Part shown: in pieces, positions 1 to 8,671 of the stretch
Layout: each line of letters opens with the position of its first letter
Position numbering within the stretch: the stretch's first letter is position 1
Assembly (NCBI RefSeq): GCF_040112705.1
Contig: NZ_CP157804.1
Coordinates: 3,466,001 to 3,530,000, forward strand
From: Flagellimonas sp. MMG031
Lineage (GTDB): Bacteria > Bacteroidota > Bacteroidia > Flavobacteriales > Flavobacteriaceae
Direction: 5' to 3'
Length of the DNA: 64,000 nucleotides
The notes under the pieces: generated by a model
The model's input: only the letters and a program-made list of their open reading frames with translations
Told to the model about the DNA's origin: nothing
Databases searched by the model: none
Position numbers and translations under genes: made by a program

Positions 1-47
1 AACACAACGCTTGGTTTTCCCAAGGAAGAAGTTCATCTAAAATGCTT

Positions 48-66
48 CATAAATCATCGATTTATG
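48..66. promoter_or_regulatory. 8-bp inverted repeat upstream of DUF4197 gene
   Basis: CATAAATC (48-55) and GATTTATG (59-66) form a perfect inverted repeat with a 3-nt spacer, 43 bp before the preferred start of the first gene. It could be an operator or part of a promoter-proximal structure. It covers the alternative in-frame ATG at 64, which argues against that start. No regulator is identified. Confidence 0.35.
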
Positions 67-108
67 GAGCATTACACCTATTTTCATATCAATTTTAAAC
101 ACAAAACC

Positions 109-813
109 ATGAAGAAAATAATCCTAAGTGCCGTTGTGCTGCTGCTAATGAGCTGCGCCGAACTGCAACAGGTCGTAAACCAATTGCCCCAAGGAACATC
201 GGGCATTGGCAACGAACAGATAGCCCAAGGTCTGCGGGAAGCCTTGAATATGGGCATTGACAAACAGGTCAATAAATTGGCGCTAGAAAACGGTTTTTTT
301 AAGAACGAGCTGGTAAAAATCTTGCTCCCCGAAGAATTGCAAAAGGTAGACAAAACGCTACGTGATATTGGATTGTCGAGTTTGGCCGACGAGGGGCTGC
401 GCATCATCAACAGGGCCGCAGAGGATGCCGTTGGGGAGGCGACCCCGATTTTTGTAGAGGCTGTGAAAGGCATCACGTTCAACGACGCCAGGCAAATTCT
501 ACTGGGGAACGATAATGCCGCCACCCAATATTTGCAGCAGGCCACTAAAACCCAGCTGTACAATAAATTCAATCCCATTATCAAGCAATCGTTCCAAAAA
601 GTAGGTGCAGACCAGATTTGGAGCAACATCATCACCAAATACAACAACCTACCCTTAACCAATGATGTAAACCCCGACCTAACGGACTACACCACCAATG
701 AAGCGCTGGAAGGTGTTTATGCTATGATAGCGGTGGAAGAAAAGGAAATTAGGACAAAAGTTTCGTCCAGAACAACAGATTTGTTAAAAAAAGTGTTCGC
801 TCTACAAGATTAA
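109..813 (+). CDS. DUF4197 family lipoprotein
   Basis: 234-aa protein of unknown molecular function. The sequence fits the DUF4197 family: an N-terminal GLREALNMGID segment, a central NRAAEDA helix and a YLQQATKTQLYNKFNPIIKQ stretch typical of that family. The first 16 residues form an SPII signal with lipobox LMSC, so Cys16 is the probable lipidated residue and the protein should sit on the periplasmic face of a membrane. The start at 109 puts MKK directly before the hydrophobic core; the upstream ATG at 64 would add 15 residues and spoil the signal peptide. It appears to be a single-gene unit followed by intergenic hairpins and a terminator at 984-1010. Confidence 0.8.
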   Translation: MKKIILSAVVLLLMSCAELQQVVNQLPQGTSGIGNEQIAQGLREALNMGIDKQVNKLALENGFFKNELVKILLPEELQKVDKTLRDIGLSSLADEGLRIINRAAEDAVGEATPIFVEAVKGITFNDARQILLGNDNAATQYLQQATKTQLYNKFNPIIKQSFQKVGADQIWSNIITKYNNLPLTNDVNPDLTDYTTNEALEGVYAMIAVEEKEIRTKVSSRTTDLLKKVFALQD

Positions 814-906
814 TCATAATTTTTTCAGAAAAATGTAATAACTTTAAAACTAAAGCGTTATAATTTCAAGATTCAAGAATAATTATAACAAAACCCTAAA
901 GTTAAA

Positions 907-948
907 TTAACCTTGAGCTGAAGGTTAAACTTGAATTTTGTACAAGTT
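907..948. promoter_or_regulatory. Two adjacent inverted repeats and a candidate promoter
   Basis: TTAACCTT (907-914) pairs with AAGGTTAA (921-928), and AACTTG (928-933) pairs with CAAGTT (943-948). Inside lies a promoter-like arrangement: TTG at 913-915, a 17-bp spacer and GAATTTTG at 933-940, which matches the Bacteroidota -7 box TAnnTTTG at all but its first base. If active, it would start a transcript near 946 that ends at the hairpin 984-1010, about 65-70 nt long and without an ORF. This is inference. Confidence 0.35.
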
Positions 949-1015
949 ATCTGAGTTAGCATTTTTTTGAGTTAGTTAGTTTAAAAACCGGTGTACCATC
1001 ACCGGTTTTTTGTTT
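946..1015 (+). ncRNA. Candidate short non-coding RNA
   Basis: The interval between the promoter-like site (913-940) and the strong hairpin/T-run at 984-1015 has no ORF but carries two GAGTTAG repeats (952-958 and 969-975). The arrangement of promoter, short unstructured body and intrinsic terminator is what a small RNA gene looks like. It could equally be only the 3' region of the upstream gene. No RNA family is recognised. Confidence 0.25.
984..1015. terminator. Bidirectional intrinsic terminator
   Basis: AAAACCGGTG (984-993) pairs with CACCGGTTTT (1000-1009) around a 6-nt loop, flanked by A- and T-runs so that it can work on both strands. The last codons and stop of the minus-strand gene 999-1523 lie inside the hairpin. 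Confidence 0.8.
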
Positions 1016-1523
1016 TCTGCATCGGACGATACAGGCCATCAAAAGCAACGGAGACCGCTCCTTTTTCGTCAAGTACCTCCCATAATTGCCTCACTGTTCC
1101 ATCCGGGTTGTTTATCCATGTAATTCTGTTGGTATAGGTTTTCCCGTCAGCTTTGGTAAACTCATCTGAGGACAAAATCATTTTATTTCCTTTTCGGTTT
1201 CCGCTTAATTTCAGCACTGCACCGGTATTATCTACCCACGTCTGTTCCCACGTATCCCTTTCAGCATTATAAAAATTGAGACTCGTTCCAGTATATCCAG
1301 CTTTAGCACTGGTCCAATGTTCACGGATAACACAACCGTTTTCTTCCTTTGAGATACGACTCGTTCCGGCTGGAGAACCATCTTTGGCGTTAACGACCTC
1401 CCATTCCCCTATCCAAAAATCAAAAGCCCTATGATTTTCAGTGCAACAGGGGCAACTATCCGAGTTTTGGGCAGTCATCAGTGTTGACAAAAACAACGCT
1501 AAAATGACCCATAATCTAAACAT
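999..1523 (-). CDS. Secreted DUF1579-like protein
   Basis: 174-aa exported protein. Residues 1-19 are a signal peptide ending in TAQ. The mature part starts with a cysteine-rich SCPCC segment followed by FDFWIGEWEV, the pattern seen at the start of DUF1579/lipocalin-like beta-barrel proteins; alternating strands (TSLNFYNAERDTWEQTWVD, NRITWINNPDGTVRQLWEV) continue to the C-terminus. Function is unknown; a small-ligand-binding barrel is possible by fold analogy only. It is transcribed alone, convergent to the DUF4197 gene, and its stop lies inside the shared terminator hairpin. Confidence 0.65.
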   Translation of the reverse strand: MFRLWVILALFLSTLMTAQNSDSCPCCTENHRAFDFWIGEWEVVNAKDGSPAGTSRISKEENGCVIREHWTSAKAGYTGTSLNFYNAERDTWEQTWVDNTGAVLKLSGNRKGNKMILSSDEFTKADGKTYTNRITWINNPDGTVRQLWEVLDEKGAVSVAFDGLYRPMQKTKNR

Positions 1524-1692
1524 AAGGATGCCTTAGTAATTATTCGACTCCTTTTAAAGGTACGTTAATTTTATCCTAACCCAATGTAATGCCTTCGATA
1601 GGATTAAGGCCGATTCGTTAAATTTTAGATAAATTACCTGATTTATAGCTGTATAGCGTCTTCACCCATAGTCCACAAGCCCGATTTGAACG

Positions 1693-1700
1693 TATCTTTG
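1693..1700 (+). promoter_or_regulatory. -7 box of the 63-aa protein gene
   Basis: TATCTTTG matches the Bacteroidota -7 consensus TAnnTTTG exactly, 23 bp before the ATG at 1723. No clear TTG is seen at the expected -33 distance. Confidence 0.5.
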
Positions 1701-1722
1701 GAAGTAACAAATCTTAAGAGCT

Positions 1723-1914
1723 ATGAATAATCAGTATTGTAAAGTGGGAACGGTAACGCCCATCACCGGTTTAAGTCATGCCACCTCCGTTTTGGAAGTG
1801 ATGCACAACAATTTTATGGAAAAGGCTGCGAGTGTTTCCGGTAAGGATTCCCAATTGGGCGAATTCTTTAAAAGAAAAGCGCAGGGCATTAAAAAAGTAT
1901 TGGAAAGTCTTTAG
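1723..1914 (+). CDS. Small conserved-looking protein of unknown function
   Basis: 63-aa soluble protein without signal peptide or membrane segment. It has a polar N-terminus with a single Cys (residue 6), then a helix-forming, Lys/Glu-rich C-terminal half (FMEKAASVSGKDSQLGEFFK onward). I do not recognise the family. A -7 box at 1693-1700 and an uninterrupted reading frame support expression. It runs convergently into pyrF, with 8 bp between the two stop codons. An overlapping ORF at 1832-2023 is a shadow. Confidence 0.55.
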   Translation: MNNQYCKVGTVTPITGLSHATSVLEVMHNNFMEKAASVSGKDSQLGEFFKRKAQGIKKVLESL

Positions 1915-1922
1915 TTTGAGGG

Positions 1923-2744
1923 CTATCCTAATTTATCCAGCTCAATTTCCATTTGCTGCTGAATTTCCTGTGCCTTTTTTGCAGCGATTTCCGCAAAGTC
2001 AGTCCCATTTGATGCATAGATAATTCCTCTGGAAGAATTCACCAATAAACCTACATTCTTGGTGATTCCATACTTGCATACCTCTTGTAAACTTCCGCCT
2101 TGCGCACCCACTCCGGGCACCAACAAAAAGCTTTCTGGAACAATTTTTCTGATATCCGCCAAATAATCGGCTTTGGTGGCCCCCACCACATACATTAATC
2201 GCTCAGCGCCTTTGTACGTTTTAGAGACAGACAATACTTCTTTGTAGAGTTCCTGTCCACCCACATTTTTGGTCTGAAAATCAAAAGCCCCCTGGTTAGA
2301 AGTCAATGCCAATAAAATGGTATGCCTATCCTCAAATGCTAGAAAAGGTTCTACCGAATCTTTGCCCATGTAAGGTGCAATGGTGATGGAATCAAAATCC
2401 ATGGTATCAAAAAATGCTTTGGCATAGCGGGTAGAGGTATTCCCGATATCCCCTCGTTTTGCATCGGCAATGGTAAAGATTTCCGGGTGGTTTAGATTGA
2501 TATACTCCATGGTCCGTTCCAAGGATTTCCATCCTTCCAACCCATAGGCTTCATAAAAAGCGATATTGGGCTTATAGGCCACACAGTACGGATGCGTAGC
2601 ATCAATAATGGCCTTATTGAACGCAAAAATGGGGTCTTCCTCCCCCAGCAAATGCTTCGGGGTTTTATCCAAGTCAGTATCAAGACCTACACAGAGAAAC
2701 GATTTTTTTTGACGTATTTGGGCAATTAAATCTGTTATCTTCAT
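1923..2744 (-). CDS. pyrF: Orotidine 5'-phosphate decarboxylase (type 2)
   Basis: 273 aa, the usual length for type 2 OMP decarboxylases. It converts OMP to UMP, the last step of de novo pyrimidine synthesis, in the cytosol. Visible family features are CVGLDTD near the N-terminus, the catalytic Lys/Asp motif in [12 protein letters not shown] near residue 93, and the phosphate-binding [10 protein letters not shown] loop near residue 207. It follows prfA on the same strand by 36 bp, so the two are probably co-transcribed. Confidence 0.95.
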   Translation of the reverse strand: MKITDLIAQIRQKKSFLCVGLDTDLDKTPKHLLGEEDPIFAFNKAIIDATHPYCVAYKPNIAFYEAYGLEGWKSLERTMEYINLNHPEIFTIADAKRGDIGNTSTRYAKAFFDTMDFDSITIAPYMGKDSVEPFLAFEDRHTILLALTSNQGAFDFQTKNVGGQELYKEVLSVSKTYKGAERLMYVVGATKADYLADIRKIVPESFLLVPGVGAQGGSLQEVCKYGITKNVGLLVNSSRGIIYASNGTDFAEIAAKKAQEIQQQMEIELDKLG

Positions 2745-2780
2745 TTTGGTGGTTTCTCGACCGTTCTTGGTTTTAATACA

Positions 2781-3857
2781 TTAGAATATCTCGGAAGCTT
2801 CCTTGAGTTTTTCGGTGTTCTCTACCAACATCAGCTCATCAATGATTTTTTGAATATCCCCATTGATGATATTCTGCAAATCATAAAGCGTAAGCCCGAT
2901 TCGGTGGTCGGTTACCCTACCCTGCGGATAATTGTAGGTGCGGATTTTGGCCGAACGGTCGCCACTGCTCACTTGGGAATTCCGTTTGGCTGCATCTTCG
3001 GCCTGCTTTTTGGCCAATTCCATATCGTACAAACGGGCACGAAGTACCTTAAAGGCTTTATCCTTGTTTTTGTGCTGTGATTTTTCATCCTGACATTGCG
3101 CAACAATCCCTGTTGGTTCGTGCGTCAATCGCACCGCCGAGTACGTAGTGTTCACCGACTGCCCACCCGGTCCGGACGAACAGAAATAATCAATCCGAAC
3201 ATCTTTGGGGTCTATTTGCACATCAAATTCTTCCGCTTCTGGAATTACCATTACGGTAGCGGCGCTGGTGTGCACCCTACCTTGGGTTTCGGTCTGTGGC
3301 ACGCGTTGCACACGGTGTACGCCCGCCTCAAACTTGAGGGTACCGTACACATCTTCCCCATTCACCTCGAAATGGATTTCCTTATAACCACCACTGGTTC
3401 CTTCGCTCAAATCGATTACATTGGTCTTCCACCCTTTGGATTCACAGTATTTGGTATACATGCGGAATAAGTCTCCGGCAAAAATACTGGCTTCGTCTCC
3501 ACCTGTACCTGCACGGATTTCCATAACCACGTTCTTGGCATCTTCAGGATCTTTGGGAATCAAAAGGAATTTGATTTCCTCCTCCAATTGGGGCAGGGCG
3601 CTTTTTGCCTCGTCCAATTGCATTTTGGCCATTTCCACCATTTCGGCATCGCTGCCATCGGCAATGATTTCTTCGGCCTCTTGAATATTATTGGTAAGGG
3701 TAATGTACTCATCCCGCTTTTCGCTGAGTACTTTAAGGTCCTTATATTCTTTGTTGAGTTTTACGTACCGTTTTTGGTCCGCAATAATATCGGGTTGTAT
3801 GATCAGGTCCGAAACCTCATCAAAACGTTGTTTTACAATGTTGAGTTTGTCTAGCAT
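2781..3857 (-). CDS. prfA: Peptide chain release factor 1
   Basis: 358 aa, standard RF1 length. It recognises UAA/UAG stop codons on the ribosome and triggers peptide release. The PxT stop-codon recognition tripeptide is PQT (in [10 protein letters not shown]) and the peptidyl-hydrolysis GGQ motif is in [12 protein letters not shown]; the preceding [14 protein letters not shown] segment is typical of class I factors. RF1 is distinguished from RF2 by PxT rather than SPF. It is followed on the same strand by pyrF. The upstream 70 bp before the redox operon are AT-rich with no obvious hairpin. Confidence 0.97.
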   Translation of the reverse strand: MLDKLNIVKQRFDEVSDLIIQPDIIADQKRYVKLNKEYKDLKVLSEKRDEYITLTNNIQEAEEIIADGSDAEMVEMAKMQLDEAKSALPQLEEEIKFLLIPKDPEDAKNVVMEIRAGTGGDEASIFAGDLFRMYTKYCESKGWKTNVIDLSEGTSGGYKEIHFEVNGEDVYGTLKFEAGVHRVQRVPQTETQGRVHTSAATVMVIPEAEEFDVQIDPKDVRIDYFCSSGPGGQSVNTTYSAVRLTHEPTGIVAQCQDEKSQHKNKDKAFKVLRARLYDMELAKKQAEDAAKRNSQVSSGDRSAKIRTYNYPQGRVTDHRIGLTLYDLQNIINGDIQKIIDELMLVENTEKLKEASEIF

Positions 3858-3926
3858 AAATCAATCCTCCTAATAGGAATGCGAATTTACGATTTTTTAG
3901 TTGGATTATTTTTTAAATCCTAGGTA

Positions 3927-5222
3927 TCAGTTACCAACAAAAGTAGTCCCCAAGGTAACGATAAAGGCATTGAGACCATCGCTACGGTCGTATTGACTAA
4001 AGCGCATGTTGATGGTCTTTAACCCAAAGCTGAGCACCCGGGTGCTGGTAAAAATGTCCTTGTACTGTACTCCCATTCCATATTGATGCGCATCATAGTT
4101 GGACAAATCGTAATCGGACGTATAAAACTCGAAGGTAGAGAAGGCCTCTTCTTTTGGATAGAAATAATCGGCAGCTGTTTGGGTATAGTATCGATAGGTG
4201 GGAAACAGCGTAAACTTATCCGTAAGCTTAATCGGCGCCTCCAAACTCGCTGTGTGCGACTGAACTCCCCAATCGTCCCAATAAAAACGGTAGTAGGAAC
4301 GCAGTATCACCAAATCGTTCAGATAATAGTTCAACCGCCCACCCACAGGTAGTTTGAAACGGCTTTCGGGCAATTGCTCCACATTGTCCGCCAATTGGAA
4401 CTCATCGATAAAAAAATCCTCAAAATCCGAAAAATAGACCCGCTGGAAGGGCGTGCTCAACAGACCATTCTGCGAAACTACATCCATAAATAGTGCTCCC
4501 TGCAATTTTGGCGTCAATATTTGGCTGAAACTCAACGAAAGTGAATAGGAGTTTCTGTTTTCATTTTCAAATTCCGAAAAAATGGGTTGATAGGTCCCAT
4601 TTCCAGTGATTCGATCATCAAAAAAACCGTTGCGCAGCTCTATGGGGTATTGCGAATTCCATTTGTCCAGAAACACACGACCGCTTAGGGTGATTTCCGT
4701 ATTCTTTTCATTGAACAATTTGGTAAAACTGCCACCAAATCCAATCGAAACATAATCGTACTCAGATGAAAAATAGCCATTGACGCTCCAAATGGTATTG
4801 CGGTCATCGGAACTGTGCTCGTAAGTTGGGTTGATATAAGCCAGCACATCCTTGCGCGATTCGCCCGAAGAGGCATCAAACGGGCTCACATCCACGCCGC
4901 CATCCAAAGGATTGACGTTACTGGAAGATGCTGAAGTATAGGCAGAAAGACCCACATCTACCGTTAAGATATCGTCTTCGTTCATAGGCATGCGAAGCAC
5001 GATGCTCGAAGTGGCATCCGTCAACTCCTCCGTGCCCTCACCGCCGGTAACGGCTGCATTTTGCCCATCCTGATTGTAATAACTGAACAACAAGTCAACT
5101 TCACTAGCTTCTAGAACTCTTCGTTTATAAGAGGTATTGCTCTGCTGTGACCAGCCCATACCTGCCTTCATCAAGAAGAAGAAAAGAAAAATGGTTTTTA
5201 TGGATTTGGATAATTCGGTCAT
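3927..5222 (-). CDS. DUF3570 outer-membrane-type protein
   Basis: 431 aa from the preferred start, which gives a normal signal peptide (MTELSKSIKTIFLFFF then a GWSQ cleavage region). An ATG at 5267 would overlap the end of the DUF4266 gene by 16 bp and place charged residues before the signal. The mature protein is rich in alternating aromatic strands (ILRSYYRFYWDDWGVQSH, FTLFPTYRYYTQ) and ends VTLGTTFVGN, consistent with an outer-membrane beta-barrel. It is the last gene of the Rieske-thioredoxin-ApbE-DUF4266-DUF3570 operon. DUF3570 has no established biochemical role; context suggests a part in an extracytoplasmic redox or metal-related process. Confidence 0.8.
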   Translation of the reverse strand: MTELSKSIKTIFLFFFLMKAGMGWSQQSNTSYKRRVLEASEVDLLFSYYNQDGQNAAVTGGEGTEELTDATSSIVLRMPMNEDDILTVDVGLSAYTSASSSNVNPLDGGVDVSPFDASSGESRKDVLAYINPTYEHSSDDRNTIWSVNGYFSSEYDYVSIGFGGSFTKLFNEKNTEITLSGRVFLDKWNSQYPIELRNGFFDDRITGNGTYQPIFSEFENENRNSYSLSLSFSQILTPKLQGALFMDVVSQNGLLSTPFQRVYFSDFEDFFIDEFQLADNVEQLPESRFKLPVGGRLNYYLNDLVILRSYYRFYWDDWGVQSHTASLEAPIKLTDKFTLFPTYRYYTQTAADYFYPKEEAFSTFEFYTSDYDLSNYDAHQYGMGVQYKDIFTSTRVLSFGLKTINMRFSQYDRSDGLNAFIVTLGTTFVGN

Positions 5223-5251
5223 TGGGCTGTTAGATCGATTGCTGCTTTGTA

Positions 5252-5461
5252 TTAATTGCATCCGCATCCCCCACCTGTTTTGCCTCCGTTGGCACCAGCG
5301 GATGCCTCCCTATAAATATGAAAATTGGTCTCGAACCGCTCGCACGGCCTTGCACTCAATTGCATCTCCTCATCGTTCACGTACACCTTGTCGTATTCCC
5401 GAACGACAACGCAGGAATTGAGACCAATCAGAAGTATGATAAACCAAAAGAGTTTTTGCAT
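5252..5461 (-). CDS. DUF4266 small lipoprotein
   Basis: 69 aa. The N-terminus is an SPII signal with Cys17 in LNSC. The body contains the DUF4266 hallmarks: a RPCERFE segment (the family usually shows a KPWER-like motif), HIYREASAGANGG, and a Gly/Cys tail ending GGGCGCN. The tail with two close cysteines could bind a metal or be modified, but this is inference. It lies 12 bp after apbE and just before DUF3570; this pairing is recurrent, from memory, in apbE neighbourhoods of Gram-negative bacteria. Function unknown. Confidence 0.8.
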   Translation of the reverse strand: MQKLFWFIILLIGLNSCVVVREYDKVYVNDEEMQLSARPCERFETNFHIYREASAGANGGKTGGGCGCN

Positions 5462-5473
5462 GAGCTAAATGTA

Positions 5474-6469
5474 CTAATTCGTATCGAACAGGATGCCCGA
5501 ACTTCGATGAACTTTATTTTCCGAATCCACAATGACGGCCTCTACCCCATCAATTTGATTGATCATATGCAGACCAACATCGCGGCCCATGGTAAAGACA
5601 GCGGTGGCCAAGGCATCGCACAGCTCGGCTTGCTTCGCAAAAATGGATACACTATTGATGCCCTTGGTGGGGTACCCCGTTCTTGGGTCGATAATATGGG
5701 AGTATTTTTCCCCGTCGATGATAATATACTTTTCATAATTCCCGGATGTGGCCACAGAGGACTCCACAACAGGCAGCCAACTGAACACTTTATCCTTACT
5801 GAGCGGATTGGCGATGCCCACCAACCATTTTTCGCCTGTGACTTTGGTTCCCCAAGTAGTAAGATCACCAGAAGCATTGATGATTCCTCCTTTGACCTCT
5901 TTGGAAACCAATAGATCTTTAGCCTTATCGGCGGCATAGCCTTTGCCGATGGCTCCAAATCCGATTTTCATGCCTTTTTCGGGAAGAAATACGGTTGCGT
6001 TTTCGACATCCAAAACCAGTTTTTGATACCCCACCTTCGCCACAGAGTTTTTGATTTCGTCAGCCGTGGGCTTTTTGTCCATGCTCCCATCAAACTTCCA
6101 GATTTGGTCCATGGAAGCATAGGTGATATCGAAGGCCCCATCGGTGATTTCTGATATTTTGATTGCCCGTTCTATCAAATTAAACAGTTCCCGACTCACC
6201 TTTACAGGTTTAATACCGGCATTTTTGTTGATCAAGGAGGTTTCTGATTTTTCATCCCATGATGAAATGACCCTTTCGATACGTTCAATTTCGGAAACAG
6301 CTTCGTCAATGTTGATGTACCCTATTTCCTCGTTGGGTGCCACGACGGTAATCTCAAACCGGGTCCCCATCAATTTCAAGGTCTTTTTTACCGTCACATC
6401 CGTTTGCCTCGACTGCCCGAACGACAGCAGGCAACACAGACTGCAGGTCAAGACAAGTAGGGTCTTCAT
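5474..6469 (-). CDS. apbE: FAD:protein FMN transferase (ApbE family)
   Basis: 331 aa with a Sec signal peptide (about residues 1-19, ending SFGQ). ApbE proteins transfer FMN from FAD onto Thr/Ser of extracytoplasmic target proteins, using Mg2+. Family features visible are LMGTRFEITVVA at the start of the domain, GFGAIGKGYAADKA (FAD site), INASGDLTTWG, SHIIDPRTGYP and the metal-site DALATAVFTMG. Its ATG overlaps the thioredoxin stop by 4 nt, so translation is probably coupled. No protein in the operon shows an obvious [S/T]GA[T/S] FMN-acceptor motif, so the substrate is unknown. Confidence 0.92.
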   Translation of the reverse strand: MKTLLVLTCSLCCLLSFGQSRQTDVTVKKTLKLMGTRFEITVVAPNEEIGYINIDEAVSEIERIERVISSWDEKSETSLINKNAGIKPVKVSRELFNLIERAIKISEITDGAFDITYASMDQIWKFDGSMDKKPTADEIKNSVAKVGYQKLVLDVENATVFLPEKGMKIGFGAIGKGYAADKAKDLLVSKEVKGGIINASGDLTTWGTKVTGEKWLVGIANPLSKDKVFSWLPVVESSVATSGNYEKYIIIDGEKYSHIIDPRTGYPTKGINSVSIFAKQAELCDALATAVFTMGRDVGLHMINQIDGVEAVIVDSENKVHRSSGILFDTN

Positions 6470-6903
6470 TGGATGAACTTGTTAAGGGTCTTGATATACT
6501 TTTCGGGACTGGTTCGGGCCACAAAGCCGGTGGTTCCCAAGACTTTCTGATTTTTGTCCATCACCACCACCAACGGAAAATAACCCTTTGGGTTATATTT
6601 TTCAGCTAGGGATTTGTTTACGTTCATCTTTTCCTCGGGCAGTTTGTTCTGCTTCTTCCGAGGGAAATCGGCATCGTACATCACATAATGTTCCGAAGCG
6701 TAGGCCTTAAACTCATCGCTGTCAAAAATATGTCGCTTTAAACGGATGCAAGGAGCACACCAATCCGAACCCGAAAACACAAGAACAATCGGTTTCTCTT
6801 CGGCCGACGCTTTGGCAAGGGCCGCATCAAAACTTTCTTCCCATTGTTGTGCTTGAAGCAGGCCGGAAAAGCAAAGTAGTAGTATATAGATGATATTTTT
6901 CAT
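6466..6903 (-). CDS. Secreted thioredoxin-like protein
   Basis: 145 aa. A signal peptide (LLLCFSGLLQAQ) precedes a thioredoxin fold with active site WCAPC (in SGSDWCAPCIRLKRHIF), and the cis-Pro region is GYFPLVVVMD. The ATG at 6903 is preferred over the TTG at 6921 because it puts MKN directly before the hydrophobic core and leaves a 20-bp gap after the Rieske gene. It probably acts in the periplasm as a thiol oxidoreductase, perhaps keeping cysteines of the DUF4266 tail or a partner reduced (inference from operon position). Overlaps apbE by 4 nt. Confidence 0.85.
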   Translation of the reverse strand: MKNIIYILLLCFSGLLQAQQWEESFDAALAKASAEEKPIVLVFSGSDWCAPCIRLKRHIFDSDEFKAYASEHYVMYDADFPRKKQNKLPEEKMNVNKSLAEKYNPKGYFPLVVVMDKNQKVLGTTGFVARTSPEKYIKTLNKFIQ

Positions 6904-6923
6904 TCGATTTGGGATTGGCAAAA

Positions 6924-7364
6924 CTACTCAAATACCCGTAATTCGGAACCGTTGAGTTCCGTATTGAAAACCTTCAAGGCTCTGGCAGGGTTTCCATCTA
7001 CCTGGTTGAGCGGTGTGCCGTCTTGGTCGAAACGAGACCCGTGGACATCACAATAAAATATACCACCGTTCTGGTTCACAAAACGTACCTGATCATAGGA
7101 TTCATGACTGCAAACTTGGCTTGCGGCCACATATTCGCCTTCCAAATTTCTAGCGACCACAACTAAATTTTTTAAGATAAACCCGCCATTCTGCGAAAGA
7201 TTTGCTGCTTCGTTCGAAGTCAGGTCGATGGTAAAGTCGACTCCAGTGGGTTCTTCCACCAAATTTCCATTCACTTCATCCTTGGAGCAACCGTGCAAAC
7301 AGGGAAATGTGAGGGCAAAGGCAGCACCTGCGCCCAAACTTCGTAGGAATTCCTTTCTTTCCAT
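6924..7364 (-). CDS. Rieske [2Fe-2S] lipoprotein
   Basis: 146 aa. The N-terminus carries RKEFLRSLG followed by a hydrophobic stretch and lipobox LHGC (Cys26), so it is likely exported and lipidated; a Tat-like character is possible but lacks a clear twin arginine. The cluster ligands are both present: CSH near residue 84 and CDVH 17 residues later, followed by GSRFD, the canonical CxH...CxxH layout. It is the first gene of a five-gene operon, so a single-electron carrier, a thiol reductase and a flavin transferase are encoded together, pointing to periplasmic electron transfer. Confidence 0.87.
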   Translation of the reverse strand: MERKEFLRSLGAGAAFALTFPCLHGCSKDEVNGNLVEEPTGVDFTIDLTSNEAANLSQNGGFILKNLVVVARNLEGEYVAASQVCSHESYDQVRFVNQNGGIFYCDVHGSRFDQDGTPLNQVDGNPARALKVFNTELNGSELRVFE

Positions 7365-7412
7365 AGCGTAGAGGTTTATAATGTAAAACGCTATTTCGAG
7401 AAAAATCGTATG

Positions 7413-8591
7413 CTAATAGGTAAACTTGCCGTAGGTACTCTGGATGGCCAATTTTTTGGTATCGGAGGGTTCCACTCGACCAATAATTTGGGCATCCACA
7501 TCAAAACTCTGCGAAATGGCGATAATCTCCTCCGCAACACTCTCATCCACATACAGTTCCATACGATGTCCGCAATTGAACACCTGGTACATTTCTTTCC
7601 AATCGGTATTGGATTGTTCCTGTATCAATTTGAACAATGGTGGAATGGGAAACATATTGTCCTTGATGATGTGAAGGTCCTCCACAAAGTGGAGAATTTT
7701 GGTCTGTGCACCACCGCTGCAATGCACCATACCGTGAATTTCTTTGGATGAATAGCGCTCCAACACCTTTTTGATGATGGGTGCGTAGGTCCGGGTGGGC
7801 GACAAAACCAGTTTTCCCGCATCAAGGGGTGAACCTGGCACCTTATCGGACAATTTTGCATTCCCCGAATACACCAATTCCTCTGGAACGGAGGCATCAA
7901 AACTTTCTGGGTATTTTTTGGCCAAATATTTGGAGAACACATCATGGCGCGCCGAGGTAAGTCCATTGCTCCCCATGCCGCCATTATACTCGGTTTCATA
8001 GCTCGCCTTTCCGAAGGAAGCCAAGCCTACGATCACATCACCTGCTTTGATATTGGCATTGTCGATAACATTTTTGCGTTCCATCCGGGCCGTTACCGTG
8101 GAATCCACGATTATGGTTCGCACCAAATCGCCCACATCGGCCGTTTCACCTCCTGTAGACCGAATGGTGATACCGTGTTTCTCCAAATCGGCAATCAATT
8201 CTTCGGTGCCATTGATGATAGCGGAAATCACCTCTCCGGGAATCAAGTTTTTGTTTCGCCCAATGGTGGAGGACAACATAATATTATCTGTTGCACCCAC
8301 ACAGATCAGATCGTCCACGTTCATGATTAAGGCATCTTGGGCAATTCCCTTCCACACGGAAATATCCCCCGTTTCCTTCCAATACATATAGGCCAAAGAG
8401 GACTTGGTACCAGCACCATCGGCATGCATTACCAAACAATGGTCCTCGCTACCCGTAAGGTAATCGGGTACAATTTTACAGAAAGCTTTGGGAAAAAGGC
8501 CTTTGTCGATATTTTTGATAGCGTTGTGCACATCTTCCTTGGAGGCGGAAACACCTCGTTGTGCATATCTCTTACTGGTATCGGATGACAT
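7413..8591 (-). CDS. purM: Phosphoribosylformylglycinamidine cyclo-ligase (AIR synthase)
   Basis: 392 aa, somewhat longer than the roughly 345-aa E. coli enzyme but normal, as I recall, for Bacteroidota. It uses ATP to close the imidazole ring of FGAM, giving AIR in purine synthesis. Recognisable parts are HADGAGTKSSLA, ICVGATDNIMLS, RSTGGETADVGDLVRT and the C-terminal MVHCSGGAQTK; the family belongs to the PurM/SelD/HypE fold. It is followed by the Rieske operon on the same strand after 48 bp, but the functions are unrelated. Confidence 0.93.
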   Translation of the reverse strand: MSSDTSKRYAQRGVSASKEDVHNAIKNIDKGLFPKAFCKIVPDYLTGSEDHCLVMHADGAGTKSSLAYMYWKETGDISVWKGIAQDALIMNVDDLICVGATDNIMLSSTIGRNKNLIPGEVISAIINGTEELIADLEKHGITIRSTGGETADVGDLVRTIIVDSTVTARMERKNVIDNANIKAGDVIVGLASFGKASYETEYNGGMGSNGLTSARHDVFSKYLAKKYPESFDASVPEELVYSGNAKLSDKVPGSPLDAGKLVLSPTRTYAPIIKKVLERYSSKEIHGMVHCSGGAQTKILHFVEDLHIIKDNMFPIPPLFKLIQEQSNTDWKEMYQVFNCGHRMELYVDESVAEEIIAISQSFDVDAQIIGRVEPSDTKKLAIQSTYGKFTY

Positions 8592-8671
8592 ATGAAAGGT
8601 TTGGGCAAAAATAACGGAAAGCCATCAAACTATTGATATGCTTTCCGTCTTTTACATTTTTAAGGCTCGTC

